From positions 1 through 52,900 of the forward strand of contig JAKLJY010000054.1 in NCBI GenBank assembly GCA_023150895.1: a DNA stretch of 52,900 nt. Reading direction: 5' to 3'. Source of the DNA: Myxococcota bacterium. Lineage in GTDB: Bacteria > Myxococcota_A > Bradymonadia > UBA7976 > UBA1532. Below are positions 15,349 through 24,528 of the stretch, piece by piece (the first letter of the stretch is position 1; every line of letters starts with the position of its first letter). The position numbers and the translations under genes were made by a program. The notes under the pieces are model-generated. The model did not search any database. It saw nothing but the letters and a program-made list of their open reading frames with translations, and was not told where the DNA came from.

Positions 15349-16841
15349 CGCGTCGCGCCCGCGCCTGCGCGCTCGCGTTGGCCGCGCTCGGGGCCACCAC
15401 GGGCGCGGTCGCCCCGGCCCGCGCAGCCGAGGTGTCCCCCGTCGCGCGATTCGTCGTGGCAGTGGGTTACAACGAGGCGGCCGACCGCACGCCCCTGCGA
15501 TACGCGGACGACGATGCCGCTCGCCTGTTCGAGCTCCTTGCCCCCGGGGCACAGCTCGCGGTGTTGCACACCGCCTTCGACGCCGAGTCGCAGCCCGTCT
15601 TCGCCCATCTGAGGGCCGAGGCCGCGCCCCCGACCCGTACTGCCCTGCTGGCGACGCTCGCCCGCGTCTCGGCGCAGGCCGCTGCGGCCCGTCGCGCGGG
15701 TCGCCGCACGGAGCTCTTCTTCTACTTCGCCGGGCACGGAGACGTGGACGACGGGCGGGGGTTCGTGCACCTCGCCGACGGGCGGCTCGACCGGCCGACG
15801 CTGTCGGCGCACCTGCTCGACGCGCCCGAGCGCCCGGACCGCGTCCATCTGGCGGTCGACGCGTGCAAGAGCTACTTCCTGGTGGCGGGCCGGGGTCCCG
15901 GCACGACGACCCGGCGCGCCGCGCCCGCATCGTTTGCCGGCCCCGCGCGCCGACCCGGCGTGGGGTATCTGTTGTCCACGTCGAGCGACGCCGACGCGCA
16001 CGAGTGGGGCGCCGTCGGAGGCGGGGTCTTCTCGCACCTGCTCCGGTCGGCCCTCCTCGGGGCGGCCGACGCGGACGTCGACGGGCGTGTCACCTACGAC
16101 GAGGTGGGGGCCTTCATGGGGGCCGCGACGGAGGGCGTGACCGCCGGGCCCTTCCGCCCGGACGTCTTCGTCCGTCCCCCACCGGAGGATGCACGGGCCC
16201 CCCTCGGCGTGCCCGCCGAACTCTCGCTCACACCGCTGCGGATCGAGGCCGCGGAGGCCGGTCGCCTGCTGGTCGTCGACGAGCGGGGACTGCGGTTCGC
16301 CGAGGCCCACAAGGCTGCCGGCACTGCCCTGCAACTCTGGCTCGCAGGGGCGCGTCGGTACGAGGTCCGCTTTGCCGGCCGACGGTACGGCTTCGAGGCC
16401 CGGGGCGCGCCGCTCGTGCTCTCCGCCGCCGCCGCGCTGCCCGAGGGCGAGGTCTACGCTGCGCGCGGGGAGGCCTGGCGGGCGCTGGAGGGCTTGTACC
16501 GCGATCCGTTCTCGCCGGACGTGGTGCGCGGGTATCGCCTCGGGCACGACGATGCCGAGGTCGCGGCGGTCGGAACGGCGCCCGGTGTACCGTCGACCCG
16601 CGCCGAGGACGCCTGGCGGACCCCGGCCCTGCTGGGGGGGGGCGCCGCCTTGCTGGTGGCCGGCGGGGTCCTGGCGGCGTTGGCCGCGGACGCGCACGGC
16701 GACGCGGCGCAGGCGAGTCAGCGCGACCGTGCCGCGCTCACGGACCGGGGCAACGGCCTCACCTACGGGGCCGGGGCGGCGTTCACGCTCGGGGCCGCCG
16801 CGCTCGGTTGGGCGTTGTGGCGGGTCGTGGAGACGCCGTGA
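15345..16841 (+). CDS. Exported caspase-family (C14-like) cysteine protease with C-terminal membrane segments
   Basis: The 498-residue product has a signal-like N-terminus ending ARAA (about 28). A caspase/metacaspase fold follows: ARFVVAVGYNE, then FFYFAGHGDVDDG with catalytic His131, then LAVDACKSYF with catalytic Cys174, and YLLSTSSDADAHEW as a substrate-loop-like segment. An EF-hand-like ADADVDGRVTYDE lies near 245. A beta-rich segment of about 180 residues precedes two C-terminal hydrophobic helices (LLGGGAALLVAGGVLAALAA and TYGAGAAFTLGAAALGWALW). The GTG start overlaps the anti-sigma stop by 4 bases. Proteolysis in or at the envelope is inferred; its target is unknown. The His/Cys dyad appears intact. 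Confidence 0.87.
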   Translation: MTRRARACALALAALGATTGAVAPARAAEVSPVARFVVAVGYNEAADRTPLRYADDDAARLFELLAPGAQLAVLHTAFDAESQPVFAHLRAEAAPPTRTALLATLARVSAQAAAARRAGRRTELFFYFAGHGDVDDGRGFVHLADGRLDRPTLSAHLLDAPERPDRVHLAVDACKSYFLVAGRGPGTTTRRAAPASFAGPARRPGVGYLLSTSSDADAHEWGAVGGGVFSHLLRSALLGAADADVDGRVTYDEVGAFMGAATEGVTAGPFRPDVFVRPPPEDARAPLGVPAELSLTPLRIEAAEAGRLLVVDERGLRFAEAHKAAGTALQLWLAGARRYEVRFAGRRYGFEARGAPLVLSAAAALPEGEVYAARGEAWRALEGLYRDPFSPDVVRGYRLGHDDAEVAAVGTAPGVPSTRAEDAWRTPALLGGGAALLVAGGVLAALAADAHGDAAQASQRDRAALTDRGNGLTYGAGAAFTLGAAALGWALWRVVETP

Positions 16842-18982
16842 CGACGGGCGCCCGGGCGCGCGGACGCTCGTCTCTCGCGGCGCTGGGCGCGGCGCTGGCC
16901 GCGGCCGCCGCGCTCGGCCAGGCCGGATGCCTCCGCGATGCCCCCCTCTCCGACGCCCGCTGCCCGTGCGTCGACGGGTACGTCTGCTGCGCGTCCGTCG
17001 ACCGCTGCGTCCGGCCCGACGAGGTCTGCCCGGGGTCACCCGATGCGGTGCCCGCCCCGGCCCCCGAAGCCGATGCGGCGTCGTCGCCCTTGCCGCCGGA
17101 CGCCGCACCGTCGCAGCCCGACGCGTCCGGCCGGCCCGGTCCCGACGCGGCCGGGGACGCCGCCCTCGCCGACGCCACCGCGACCGGCGACGCCGCGATC
17201 CCGTTCGAAATCGCTGGTTTCGAACCGACCGAAGGCCCGCACACGGGCGGCACCGTGGTCTCCCTCACCGGCGCCGGTTTCACCCCCGAGACCCGGGTCC
17301 GATTCGGGCCGTACACCGCCCCCGACGTGACGTTCCTCGGCGCGGACCACTTGCGTGTGACGACGCCGCCCGGCGCGGTGGACGTGCCGGCGGTGGATGT
17401 CGTCGTCGAGGTCGCCGACCGCCGCGCCGTCGCCGTCTCGGCCTTTCGATACGTGCTGCCCCCGATGGTGGAGGTGACGGAGGCCGTCGGCCTCGCCGGC
17501 GGGCGCGGCATGGGCCTCGTGGCCACCGACGTCGACGCCGACGGGCGCCGCGACCTCGTGCTCGCCCGCACGGACGGCGCGCTGCCGGCGTACTGGCGTG
17601 CCTGGGCGGAGCTCCGCTTCGGAGCCGGGTCGGAGGGGCCGGGGCTCGCCGGCCTGCCCTACCTGGAGGACATCGTGCCGGTGGATCTGGACGCGGCGCC
17701 CCCCCTGGAGTTCGTGGCGCTGCGAACCTGGCTGCCGCCCCGCGAAACGTTGTACGTCCTCGACGGGGTCACCGGCACGGCCGCGGCACGGTTGCCCGGG
17801 AACCTCGACGCCGCGTCTTCCTGGGACGGCCTCGTGCCCTTCGACGTCGACGGAGATGGCGACATCGACCTCGCCGGGGCGCGCATCTCGCCCCTCTTCG
17901 AAGCGAACGTGACGACCGCGGGCAGCATCCTCCGGGCCGAGGGCGGGCGCCTGACCGCAGAGCCCTTTGCGTTCGCGTTCGCCCCCGGCGTGCGCCCGGC
18001 GGCCGAAGTCTACGGCCTGACGGCAGCGGACCTCGACGCCGATGGTTTCGTGGATCTCCTGCTCTTGCTCGACGGGGTCCCGCACCTGCACCGGGGCGGC
18101 CCGGCCGGGCTGCGGCCAGAGGTCGAGGTCTGGCCGCTGCCCGCCCCCGACATTCAGCTCGTTGGGGTGCTCGTCGCCGATCTCGACGCGGACGGGGGGG
18201 TCGAGGTTCTCTTCGGCCTGAGGGCCCGGGGCCCGGACGGTCGGGGCGCCACGGGGACGATCGTGTATCGCTCCGGGCCCGACGGGTTCGCGCCGATGCC
18301 ACCCGAGGCCTGGGCAGGCCCGCGTTCACCCTGCGCCGACGCCGCGCACCCGCTCGCGACGTGGCCCGTCGGCTTCGGGGGCGTCGCTGCCGGGGACGTC
18401 GACCTCGACGGCGACCTCGATCTGCTCCTGCCGGCGATGAGCGATGCGTGTCCGATCGAGCCGATCTGGGCGGAGAGCGGCATCGTCGACGATGGGACGC
18501 CGTTCCGGGCGTTTCACCGCATGGGCACCGACTTCACCCGCCGGCACACCGCAGCGTTGCCCGACGACCTCGACGGCGACGGGGACCTCGATTTCGTGGC
18601 GCACGCCTGGTTCGACGGTGATCGCACGCGCCTGTACCGCAACAACACCCGCGAGAACCGGGGCACGCGGGGCGCGCCGGACGGGGGCTTTCTGCTCATC
18701 GACGTCCGCAATCGTCAGGGGTTCGTGCCCTTCGGGGCCCGGGTCGAGGTCGATCTCGACGGGCCCGCCGAGGCGCCCGATTTCGCCCCGGGACCGGGCC
18801 GGCTGGCGGTCCGGATCGTGGGCGGCGGGGGCTTCTCGGCGCATGGCGACGGACGCATCCACGTCGGCACGGGGCGCGCGCGCGGGCCCTTCGGCGCCCG
18901 GGTGCTGCTCCCCGACGGGCCGCTCACCGCGGTCGTCGTCCCGGCCGACCGGCCGGACGGGGTCGCGCGGCTCGGGCCCTGA
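16838..18982 (+). CDS. Lipoprotein with IPT/TIG domain, FG-GAP repeats and ASPIC/UnbV-like C-terminus
   Basis: The 714-residue product has a signal peptide with lipobox QAGC. A Cys-rich segment (CPCVDGYVCCASVDRCV) comes next, then an Asp/Ala/Pro linker to about 125. An IPT/TIG domain (about 128-208) shows FEPTEGPHTGGTVVSLTGAGF. At least six FG-GAP/VCBS calcium loops follow, for example DVDADGRRDLVLA, DVDGDGDIDLAGA, DLDADGFVDLLLL, DVDLDGDLDLLLP and DLDGDGDLDFVAH. The C-terminus (GFVPFGARVEVDLDG, then GRIHVGTG) resembles the ASPIC/UnbV domain of CRTAC1-like proteins. The GTG start overlaps the caspase gene by 4 bases. A beta-propeller surface lipoprotein in this operon could be sensor, partner or substrate of the protease. 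Confidence 0.86.
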   Translation: MTTGARARGRSSLAALGAALAAAAALGQAGCLRDAPLSDARCPCVDGYVCCASVDRCVRPDEVCPGSPDAVPAPAPEADAASSPLPPDAAPSQPDASGRPGPDAAGDAALADATATGDAAIPFEIAGFEPTEGPHTGGTVVSLTGAGFTPETRVRFGPYTAPDVTFLGADHLRVTTPPGAVDVPAVDVVVEVADRRAVAVSAFRYVLPPMVEVTEAVGLAGGRGMGLVATDVDADGRRDLVLARTDGALPAYWRAWAELRFGAGSEGPGLAGLPYLEDIVPVDLDAAPPLEFVALRTWLPPRETLYVLDGVTGTAAARLPGNLDAASSWDGLVPFDVDGDGDIDLAGARISPLFEANVTTAGSILRAEGGRLTAEPFAFAFAPGVRPAAEVYGLTAADLDADGFVDLLLLLDGVPHLHRGGPAGLRPEVEVWPLPAPDIQLVGVLVADLDADGGVEVLFGLRARGPDGRGATGTIVYRSGPDGFAPMPPEAWAGPRSPCADAAHPLATWPVGFGGVAAGDVDLDGDLDLLLPAMSDACPIEPIWAESGIVDDGTPFRAFHRMGTDFTRRHTAALPDDLDGDGDLDFVAHAWFDGDRTRLYRNNTRENRGTRGAPDGGFLLIDVRNRQGFVPFGARVEVDLDGPAEAPDFAPGPGRLAVRIVGGGGFSAHGDGRIHVGTGRARGPFGARVLLPDGPLTAVVVPADRPDGVARLGP

Positions 18983-18998
18983 CGCGACGGCGGCGTGA

Positions 18999-21077
18999 TC
19001 AGCCGAGCATCTTGCTCAGGGCGTCGAAGGCGTCGAGCACGCGGGCGTGCTGCTGCTCGGGCGTCTCCACGATGCTCTCCCCCGCGCCGCCGCCGTAGCC
19101 CCCGTCGAGCAGCGCCTCGGGGATCTCGTACAGAAAGCGCGAGAGCTTGCGTCGCTCGATCTTGCCGTACTTCAGGCGTACCCGGGAGGCGCTCATCGTC
19201 AGCACCTTGCGGGCCCGGGTGATGCCGACGTAGGCGAGGCGGCGTTCCTCGGCGACGTCCTGGTCGCCCGCGCCGCCCTCGGCCATGACCCGGCCGTGGG
19301 GCAGAAGGCCTTCTTCCATGCCGAGCAGGAAGACGACGTCGAACTCGAGCCCTTTGGCGCCGTGGAGCGTCATCAGGCTGACCTCGTCCTTGGCCTCGTC
19401 GCCGTCTTCGCCGTCGGATTTGCGGGTGTCGAGCGCAAGCCGGGCGAGGAAGTCCTCGAGCTTGCCGTCGGGCTCGCGGGTCTGGAACGACACGAGCGCG
19501 CTGGGGATCTCGCGGATGTTCTCGATGCGGCGCTGCGTCTCGCGGGCGTCCTTGCTGGCCCGGACGCACTCGTCGCCGAAACCGATGCGTTTGTCTTCGA
19601 TCATCGCCCGGGAGACCTCGCCCAACGGCTCCGTCCGGAATCGGCCGCGATACTCGGTGATGAGCGCGTGGACCTCCTTGAGCGCGGCCTGCACCCGGGT
19701 CGGGATGCCCGTAACGAGCTCGCAGTGTTCGACCACCCGCCAGAAGGGCGTGGCGTGGGCCTTGGCGTACTCGCCGAGCTTCTCGATGCTCGCGTCGCCG
19801 ACGCCGCGCTGCGGCACGTTGACGACCCGTCGCCAGGCGGCCTCGTCGAAGGGGTTGGCCACGGCGCGCAGCCAGGCGACGACGTCGCGGATCTCTTTGC
19901 GGTCGTAGAACTTGGTGCCGCCCACGATGCGATAGGGGATGCCGGCCTTGCGGATTTCGTCCTCGATGGTGCGGCTCTGGGCGTTGGTGCGGTACAGCAC
20001 GCCGAATTCGCGCCACTTCATGCCGCGGGCGTGCTTCTGGCGCAGCAGATCCGTCGCGACCCAGAAGGCCTCGGCCTCGTCGTTGTCCGCGACGTGGAAG
20101 CGCACGCGCTCGCCCTCGCCGTTCTGGCTCCACAGCGACTTCTCGTGGCGCTCGGCGTTGTTCGCGATCACCGCGTTGGCGCACTTCAGGATGGCGTTCG
20201 TCGAGCGGTAGTTCTGCGTCAGGGGGATGATCTTCGCCCCAGGGAACTGCTCGCCGAACTTCAGAATGTTGCCGGCGACGGCCCCACGCCAGGCGTAGAT
20301 GCTCTGGTCGTCATCGCCCACGACGCACAGGTTGCCCGAGCCCTTGCACAGCGCCCGCAAGAGCCTGATCTGGGCGCCGTTCGTGTCCTGGTACTCGTCG
20401 ACCATGATGTACCGGAACCGATGGGACCATCGCTCGGCCACGTCGGCCTGCTTCTCGAGCATCACGACGGGCAGGCCGATGAGATCGTCGAAATCGACGG
20501 CGTTCATGGCCTTCAGGCGCTGCTGATAGAGCGGCATGACGCGTGCAACGACGGGATCCAGGGGGTGTTCCGATACCGGGCCCGGCATCGAGAGCAGGTT
20601 CTTGAAGTGCGAGATGCGCTGGTGGACCTGCCGCGGCTCGTACTGGTCGATGGCATAGCCGAGCGTGCGCAGCGCCGTTCGCGCGGCGTCGACCTGATCA
20701 CCCTCGTCGAGGATGGTGAAGCCCGCCGTGAGCCCGGCCGCCGCGTGCTCTTCGCGCAGAAAGCGGACCCCGAGCGCGTGGAACGTCGAGAGCACGCAGC
20801 CGGAGCCAATCTTGCCGACCATGCCGGTGACGCGCTCGCGCATCTCGCCGGCGGCCTTGTTGGTGAACGACACCGCCAGGATGCGTTCGGGCGCGACGTT
20901 GCGCGAGAGCAGGTGGGCGATGCGGCAGGTGATGACCCGCGTCTTGCCCGAGCCCGCGCCGGCGAGGACGAGGACGGGCCCCTCCGTCGTCAGGACGGCC
21001 TCGCGCTGCGGCGGGTTGAGCCCCTGAATGATGGGACCCATCTTCTCGATGAGCGACAGACTCTGCATGCGGGGCAT
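18999..21077 (-). CDS. UvrD/Rep-family ATP-dependent DNA helicase
   Basis: This is a 692-residue superfamily 1A helicase. Motif I is LAGAGSGKTRVITCRIAHLL, Ia is VSFTNKAAGEMRERV, II is MVDEYQDTN, III is GDDDQSIYAWRGA, IV is LTQNYRSTNAIL, V is TLHGAKGLEFDVVFLLGMEEGLLPH and VI is RLAYVGITRARKVL. Length and layout are closest to Rep/PcrA. It lacks the longer C-terminal tail of E. coli UvrD, ending soon after RFLYEIPEALL. The family unwinds DNA 3'-5' in repair or replication restart. The start may be 21077 or the ATG at 21068; neither has a good ribosome binding site. The longer open frame to 22868 is antisense noise of the neighbouring kinase. Confidence 0.92.
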   Translation of the reverse strand: MPRMQSLSLIEKMGPIIQGLNPPQREAVLTTEGPVLVLAGAGSGKTRVITCRIAHLLSRNVAPERILAVSFTNKAAGEMRERVTGMVGKIGSGCVLSTFHALGVRFLREEHAAAGLTAGFTILDEGDQVDAARTALRTLGYAIDQYEPRQVHQRISHFKNLLSMPGPVSEHPLDPVVARVMPLYQQRLKAMNAVDFDDLIGLPVVMLEKQADVAERWSHRFRYIMVDEYQDTNGAQIRLLRALCKGSGNLCVVGDDDQSIYAWRGAVAGNILKFGEQFPGAKIIPLTQNYRSTNAILKCANAVIANNAERHEKSLWSQNGEGERVRFHVADNDEAEAFWVATDLLRQKHARGMKWREFGVLYRTNAQSRTIEDEIRKAGIPYRIVGGTKFYDRKEIRDVVAWLRAVANPFDEAAWRRVVNVPQRGVGDASIEKLGEYAKAHATPFWRVVEHCELVTGIPTRVQAALKEVHALITEYRGRFRTEPLGEVSRAMIEDKRIGFGDECVRASKDARETQRRIENIREIPSALVSFQTREPDGKLEDFLARLALDTRKSDGEDGDEAKDEVSLMTLHGAKGLEFDVVFLLGMEEGLLPHGRVMAEGGAGDQDVAEERRLAYVGITRARKVLTMSASRVRLKYGKIERRKLSRFLYEIPEALLDGGYGGGAGESIVETPEQQHARVLDAFDALSKMLG

Positions 21078-21100
21078 TTCGGCGGGGGGGCGGCCCCGCG

Positions 21101-22921
21101 TCAAGGGGCCCGCGCGTGCTCGACCGACGGGGCGCGCGCTTCGAGGAGCGCGAGCAAGGCCGCCGAATCCACCGGCTTGTCCAGCATGCGCGGCCCGTGC
21201 CGGTCGACGTAGCGCTGGATCGTCGGCGAGAAGATGCCCCCCGAGGTCAGGTAGAACGCTTCGAGGAGCTCGGGCCGCTCGGCGACAATGTAGGCATGCA
21301 CGTCCGTGCCTGGACGACCGGGCATGTTGACGTCGCACAGGACGAGGTCGAACGCCGCCCCCGTGCGCAAGTGCTCGAGGGCCTCCTCGGCGGTGGTACA
21401 GGCCGTGATGAGCGCGACGCGGCCGAAGAGGCGCTGAAATGCCCGGAGCTGCTGCACCTCGTCGTCGACGACGAGCACCCGCCGGCGCAGGATCGGGACA
21501 CCGCCCGGCGTCAGCGTGGCCCGCGGGGACGGGGGCGCGGCCGGGAGCAGGACCGTGAAACAGGTGCCCCGACCGGGCTCGCTGTCGACCTCGATGCGGC
21601 CCCCGAGGCCGCTGACGATGCCATGACAGACCGAGAGGCCGAGGCCGGTTCCGATCCCGGCGGGTTTGGTCGTGAAGAACGGATCGAAAATCCGCGCCCG
21701 GACCGCGGGCGAGATGCCCTCGCCGTTGTCTGCGACGCAGATGGCGACCTGCTCGCCCCGTCGCTCGAGGCGCAGCTCGATGCGGTTCGAGGGGCGCGGA
21801 CGGGGCGGCATGGCCTGGAGCGCGTTGACGAGCAGGTTGACGAAGACCTGCACGAGGCGAGGGGCGTCGGCGTGAACCCAGAGTTCGGGGCCGGGGGGCG
21901 GCGGGGCGGTGGTGAGCACGGCGCTCGCGTCGATGAAACGCCCGGTCAGCCGGGTGGCGGTGTCGAGCACCTCCTGCACCCGGATGGCCTCCGGGGTCGC
22001 GTCCGTCTCGCCGGACTCGGACCGCGCGAAGGACCGCAGACCCCGGACGATGCGGTTGACCCTTCGCGCGCCGTCCACCGCGTCGCCGACGGCCGTCAAC
22101 AGGCCGGTGCGGTCCGGCTCGCCCGATTCGCGGGTCAGTTCGGCCTCGATGTACCCCAGGCTGCCCGTCAGGAACGCCAGCGGCGTGTTCATCTCGTGGG
22201 CCGTCGCGGCGGCCATGAGCCCGAGGGCGTGCAGGCGGTCGGCGAGCAGCAGGCTCGCCTCGGAGCGCTTCTTCTCGGAGAGGTCGCGCACGAACGACAC
22301 GATGGCGTCGTCGGCCCGGGCGGCCCCGCCGACGAACGCCAACGTGACCTCCACGGGGAAGACCTCGCCCGCGGCCGTCCGCTGAAAGGACTGCATGCAC
22401 ATCGAGCCCTCGCGCGACACCTGTTCCCAGCGTGCGGGCCAGCGGCTCGGGTCGTGGTTCGGGCTCACGTCCCGGATCGACATCCCCAGCAGCCTCTCGC
22501 GGTCGTACCCGAGGCGTTTGCAGGCCGCCGTGTTGACGTCGCGGATGCGCCCCGTCACGTCCACCCGAAAGACCATCTCGCACGAGAGATCGAGGGCGAC
22601 CCGCAGCGCCGAGTGCCGGGCCGCGTCGCGCTCCGCCCGCAGGAGTCGGGCGCCGAGCGCGAGCCGGTGCAGCGTCGCCGTCTCGGTGAGGGGCGGCGGC
22701 AGGTGGTCGTCGAAGCCGGCCACGGGCACCGGGCTCAGCGCGATGCGGAAGTCGGCTTCGGGGCGCGGCGCGTTCGGGAGGCTCAGGCTCAGGATGGGGG
22801 CCTCGATCCGCGGGGCATCGCCGTCGGCCGCGGGGCCGATCACGTCGAACCCCGCCGCGCGAGCCCACGCCGCAACCACGGCGTTCTCCGATTCCGTCGA
22901 CAACACGACCCGCAGCCGCAT
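21101..22921 (-). CDS. Hybrid sensor histidine kinase (PAS-HisKA-HATPase-receiver)
   Basis: The product is 606 residues with no membrane segment. The first 100 residues are unassigned. A PAS domain spans about 105-215 ([20 protein letters not shown]). The HisKA H-box is [10 protein letters not shown] with His242. The HATPase has the N-box [14 protein letters not shown]1 ADNGEGI (about 398), F-box FDPFFTTK and G2 GTGLGLS. A C-terminal receiver has the acidic pair DDE near 486, phospho-acceptor Asp530 ([10 protein letters not shown]) and Lys582. All catalytic boxes are intact, in contrast to the HisKA protein at 7622-9718. A ribosome binding site GGAGGGAG precedes the ATG at 22921. The output partner is unknown. 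Confidence 0.92.
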   Translation of the reverse strand: MRLRVVLSTESENAVVAAWARAAGFDVIGPAADGDAPRIEAPILSLSLPNAPRPEADFRIALSPVPVAGFDDHLPPPLTETATLHRLALGARLLRAERDAARHSALRVALDLSCEMVFRVDVTGRIRDVNTAACKRLGYDRERLLGMSIRDVSPNHDPSRWPARWEQVSREGSMCMQSFQRTAAGEVFPVEVTLAFVGGAARADDAIVSFVRDLSEKKRSEASLLLADRLHALGLMAAATAHEMNTPLAFLTGSLGYIEAELTRESGEPDRTGLLTAVGDAVDGARRVNRIVRGLRSFARSESGETDATPEAIRVQEVLDTATRLTGRFIDASAVLTTAPPPPGPELWVHADAPRLVQVFVNLLVNALQAMPPRPRPSNRIELRLERRGEQVAICVADNGEGISPAVRARIFDPFFTTKPAGIGTGLGLSVCHGIVSGLGGRIEVDSEPGRGTCFTVLLPAAPPSPRATLTPGGVPILRRRVLVVDDEVQQLRAFQRLFGRVALITACTTAEEALEHLRTGAAFDLVLCDVNMPGRPGTDVHAYIVAERPELLEAFYLTSGGIFSPTIQRYVDRHGPRMLDKPVDSAALLALLEARAPSVEHARAP

Positions 22922-23020
22922 CGGTCTCCCTCCGAAGGCAATTCTCACAATACGCGCAATTTCCACCGCAGGCGTAATTTTCTTCGTGCCGGCCCCAGCA
23001 AACGACGTAGGTTCAGGACG

Positions 23021-23665
23021 ATGCGTCGTCGACTCCCTTCCGGTCTCACACTCGCCTGCGGGTTCGTGGTCGCCGCCTGTGGTGAGGCCGAGCCCGTCGC
23101 CGTCAGTGCGCCCCCCGACGGGTCGGTGCCGTCGGGCGCGGGCGGAGAGGCGCCGGGCGAGCCGACGACCGGCGACGATGCGCTGTGCGGGCACCTGCGC
23201 GCGAACGGGGGCAACGCGCACGTCCCGCCGGGGACGACGGTGACCTACGCCACGAACCCGCCGCTCTCCGGGCCCCACTACGGTCAGTGGGTGGCGAGCG
23301 CCATCTACGACCAGCCCGTCGATCCGCGCGGGTACGTCCACAACCTCGAGCACGGGTGGGTGGTGCTCTTGCACCGCCAAGACGCCGATCCGGCGCTCGT
23401 CGAGACGCTGCACGCGTTCTGGCGCGACCCGCCGCCGGACCCCCAATGCCCGGCGGGGCCGAAGCCGCGGATCATCGTGACCCCGACACCCGAGTTCGAC
23501 CGGGCCGTGGGCCTCGCCGCCTGGCGACGCGGATATGCGGTGGACACCGTGACCCGGGCCGATCTCGAGGCGTTCTTCGCGACCTGCCGCGAGGCCGCCC
23601 CGGAGCTCGGCGTCTGCGCCGACGGCGGACCCGCGCCGTATCTCGAGACGGAGACGCCGAAGTGA
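23021..23665 (+). CDS. DUF3105 family lipoprotein
   Basis: The product has 214 residues: a signal peptide with lipobox VAAC at about residue 20, a short Ser/Gly/Pro linker, then a DUF3105 domain. The domain is recognised from TYATNPPLSGPHYGQWV, NLEHGWVVLLH with its conserved His, and the late RAVGLAAWRRGYAVD. The family is extracytoplasmic and of unknown function. A -10-like box TAGGTT lies 7 bases upstream of the ATG, in an AT-richer divergent intergenic region shared with the hybrid kinase gene. The next gene starts inside its stop codon (GTGA), so the two form a pair. Confidence 0.87.
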   Translation: MRRRLPSGLTLACGFVVAACGEAEPVAVSAPPDGSVPSGAGGEAPGEPTTGDDALCGHLRANGGNAHVPPGTTVTYATNPPLSGPHYGQWVASAIYDQPVDPRGYVHNLEHGWVVLLHRQDADPALVETLHAFWRDPPPDPQCPAGPKPRIIVTPTPEFDRAVGLAAWRRGYAVDTVTRADLEAFFATCREAAPELGVCADGGPAPYLETETPK

Positions 23666-24528
23666 ACCCGTCGCCGGCGATCCAGGGCGGCCTGTTCTTC
23701 CTGACCTGCGGGCGGCTGCGAGCGCCGGCGTGGACGATCTGCCCCGGCGCACGGGGCGTCGTGGACATGCCGCTCACCGTCGGGGTCATGCCCCGCGGGG
23801 ACGGTCGCTACGTGCTGGTCGACTGCGGCTTTGCGTCCGCCGAGATGGCCCGCCCCGTCTCGCGCTTCGGACCGCCCGGCTTCTTCTTCCGGTTTCGCGC
23901 CGACGGGGACGCGCCCGGCCCGCCGCGGACCATCGCCGCGCAGCTCGTCGAGCGCGGCATCGAACCGCGGGACGTCGTGCAGATCGTGGCCACCCACCTG
24001 CACCTCGACCACGTCGGCGGGTTCGTCGAGTTCCCGAACGCCGAGGTGCTCGCCACCCCGCCCGAGATCGAGGCGGTCTCCCGGCGTGGCGCCCTGGACG
24101 GGTACTTTCACGGCCGGGCCCTGCGGGAGAGCGGGCGCCTTGTGCCCCTGGAGCTGCGCGGCGGCGAGCGGCACGGCTTCCCCGCCCACCTCGATCTCGG
24201 GGGCGACGGCCGGGTCGTGGTGCTCGACGCGGCCGGACACACCGCCGGCAGCGTGGCGGTGCTGCTGACGGACGGGCTGCGCAGCGTCCTGCACGCCGGG
24301 GACGCCGCCTACCACCCCATCGAGTACCGCGAGGGCCGCCAGAGCGCGCTTTCGCGCTTCACCGCGTTCCGCCGCGATTGGCTCGAGGCCACCTGGGGCC
24401 GCTTGCGCGCCGCCGAGACCGACGCCGGCCTCGACGTGCTGCTCGCCCACGACCCGCAAGGTTACGAGCGCGTCACTCGAGGCACAGCTCCAGCGCATGC
24501 AGGGCCAGCGAGCCGTTCTCCGGGGTGA
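23662..24528 (+). CDS. Metallo-beta-lactamase-fold hydrolase
   Basis: The product has 288 residues. The metal-binding motif THLHLDHVGG (HxHxDH) sits at about residues 111-120, followed by AAGHTAGSVAVLL (third His), HAGDAAYH (bridging Asp) and LLAHDPQ (last His), the full zinc-ligand set of the lactonase/hydrolase class. N-acyl-homoserine lactonases and other hydrolases share this pattern, so the substrate is open. There is no signal peptide. The GTG start overlaps the DUF3105 gene by 4 bases. Its 3' end overlaps the convergent lipoprotein gene by 56 bases, so the last residues (after HDPQGYERV) are read antisense to that gene. Confidence 0.87.
   Translation: MNPSPAIQGGLFFLTCGRLRAPAWTICPGARGVVDMPLTVGVMPRGDGRYVLVDCGFASAEMARPVSRFGPPGFFFRFRADGDAPGPPRTIAAQLVERGIEPRDVVQIVATHLHLDHVGGFVEFPNAEVLATPPEIEAVSRRGALDGYFHGRALRESGRLVPLELRGGERHGFPAHLDLGGDGRVVVLDAAGHTAGSVAVLLTDGLRSVLHAGDAAYHPIEYREGRQSALSRFTAFRRDWLEATWGRLRAAETDAGLDVLLAHDPQGYERVTRGTAPAHAGPASRSPG

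Noticed and set aside
18983-18998. Terminator between the FG-GAP lipoprotein gene and the helicase gene
   Set aside because: The 16-base gap has no stable stem or T-run.
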